DNA of 5,396 nucleotides from Candidatus Njordarchaeota archaeon (GTDB taxonomy: Archaea > Asgardarchaeota > Njordarchaeia > Njordarchaeales > Njordarchaeaceae): assembly GCA_029856615.1 (NCBI GenBank), contig JAHKLF010000115.1:1-5396 (forward strand), given 5' to 3'. Below the pieces are notes generated by a model, which was not told the DNA's origin, did no database searches, and worked only from the letters and a program-made list of their open reading frames with translations. The position numbers and the translations under genes were made by a program. Each line of letters begins with the position of its first letter. The stretch's first letter is position 1. Shown one piece after another: positions 4,671 to 5,396 of the stretch.

Positions 4671-5396
4671 TCAAGGAGTTATCGAAACCCTTCTCATAAG
4701 AGCAATTACCACATATAATTGAAACTGCTTATAACGAACAATTATCAGATGAATACCGTACCTAGGCTCTCTTCCTAATTTATTATAAAACACCTCAAAA
4801 GACATTGTAAGAGAAGCAATAGCGCGATCAGAGGAAACAACTCTCAACGGCGAAGAACCCAGCAATTCACTCTCATTTTGATCTATAAAATCTACATAGC
4901 CCGTAAGAAGATAAACAGAACTACCCTCTATCACAAAGTATATTGTGAAGTTCTCATCCAAATAAACAGCGGGAATATTCTGAACGTACCTAGGAGCATC
5001 CACGTATACATAAACCGAGAAACTCGTATCAACTAAGTTTAAAACATCTAAATATGAAGGAAAACAATTATACGGCACCCATCCCCCAACACCAGGATCA
5101 AAAACCTCAATCCATAAGAACATATCATCAACTCTAAGGTACGTATTACCTTCCGTAGCATTATAGTAACCGCCTATATACCCAATTACAATCCTTGAGG
5201 GAATAGAGAGAGCCCTCAAAACAAACGCCAACGTATAGACATACAAAATAAACGATCCTCCTCCATCCCTAACAAATGTTGCCACAGGATCCTCCTCAGT
5301 TTCAGGAGCCCCTATTGTAACGTTATAATTAGTCAGGAAAAACGTAATTAACAACGATACAATATCATAAATCCTCATGTCCTGGGATATAGGCAA
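4671..5396 (-). CDS. Transglutaminase-like protein, probably extracellular, C-terminal part
   Basis: The frame is open to the right edge, so the N-terminus, including any signal peptide, is missing; the TTG at 5396 need not be the start. Numbering from there, residues 1-115 resemble a transglutaminase-like core: RALSIPSRIVIGYIGGYY (61-78), RVDDMFLWIEVFDPGVGGWVPYN (88-110). The expected catalytic triad looks substituted: serine (GGGS, S48) near the usual Cys, F93 for the His of HxW, and N110 for the Asp of WVPxD. Residues 125-241 are strand-rich and unassigned. Four N-glycosylation sequons (N25VT, N79AT, N149FT, N174ES) and the aromatic, beta-rich composition suggest an exported or surface protein. 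It may be a non-catalytic binding or structural domain. The identity of the domain is fairly sure; the function is not. Confidence 0.75.
   Translation of the reverse strand: MPISQDMRIYDIVSLLITFFLTNYNVTIGAPETEEDPVATFVRDGGGSFILYVYTLAFVLRALSIPSRIVIGYIGGYYNATEGNTYLRVDDMFLWIEVFDPGVGGWVPYNCFPSYLDVLNLVDTSFSVYVYVDAPRYVQNIPAVYLDENFTIYFVIEGSSVYLLTGYVDFIDQNESELLGSSPLRVVSSDRAIASLTMSFEVFYNKLGREPRYGIHLIIVRYKQFQLYVVIALMRRVSITP

Overview
The window comes from an archaeal genome. The evidence is a ribosomal protein cluster that includes archaeal/eukaryotic-only proteins (eL32, eL19) in the archaeal spc order, Shine-Dalgarno motifs of the GGAGGTGAT type before nearly every gene, AT-rich promoter-like spacers, and a well-formed archaeal C/D box guide RNA. 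The C/D RNA, UPF0148 and roadblock proteins, and a secreted transglutaminase-like protein suggest a thermophilic Thermoproteota (crenarchaeal) lineage. That placement is inference, and I cannot name a genus.

Layout. Positions 1-3146 (minus strand, read right to left) carry uS14, uS8, uL6, eL32, eL19, uL18 and the first codons of a gene that by position should be uS5. Most joints are tight: ATGA overlap between eL32 and eL19, SD of uS8 over the stop of uS14, SD of eL19 inside the eL32 acidic tail. The exception is an 89-bp gap between uL6 and eL32, which holds a hairpin next to the eL32 ribosome binding site. The usual upstream neighbour uL5 is absent. Instead a YjbQ/UPF0047 gene (3225-3644, minus) lies 78-81 bp upstream.

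A 94-106 bp divergent spacer (to 3750) separates YjbQ from a plus-strand pair: a zinc-ribbon UPF0148/ZNRD2-family protein (3751-4242) and a small roadblock/LC7-like protein (best start 4299). Between them, at 4239-4288, sits a near-perfect C/D box methylation-guide sRNA. Its C box covers the upstream stop codon and its D box runs into the Shine-Dalgarno of the downstream gene. This is the most notable feature of the window.

The right end (4671-5396, minus, convergent with the roadblock gene at 6 bp) is the C-terminal part of a probably extracellular transglutaminase-like protein. All three expected catalytic positions appear to be substituted.

Taken together, the window is mostly ribosome-related: structural proteins of both subunits plus a likely guide for rRNA or tRNA 2'-O-methylation. 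Alongside these is a small set of poorly characterised conserved archaeal proteins.
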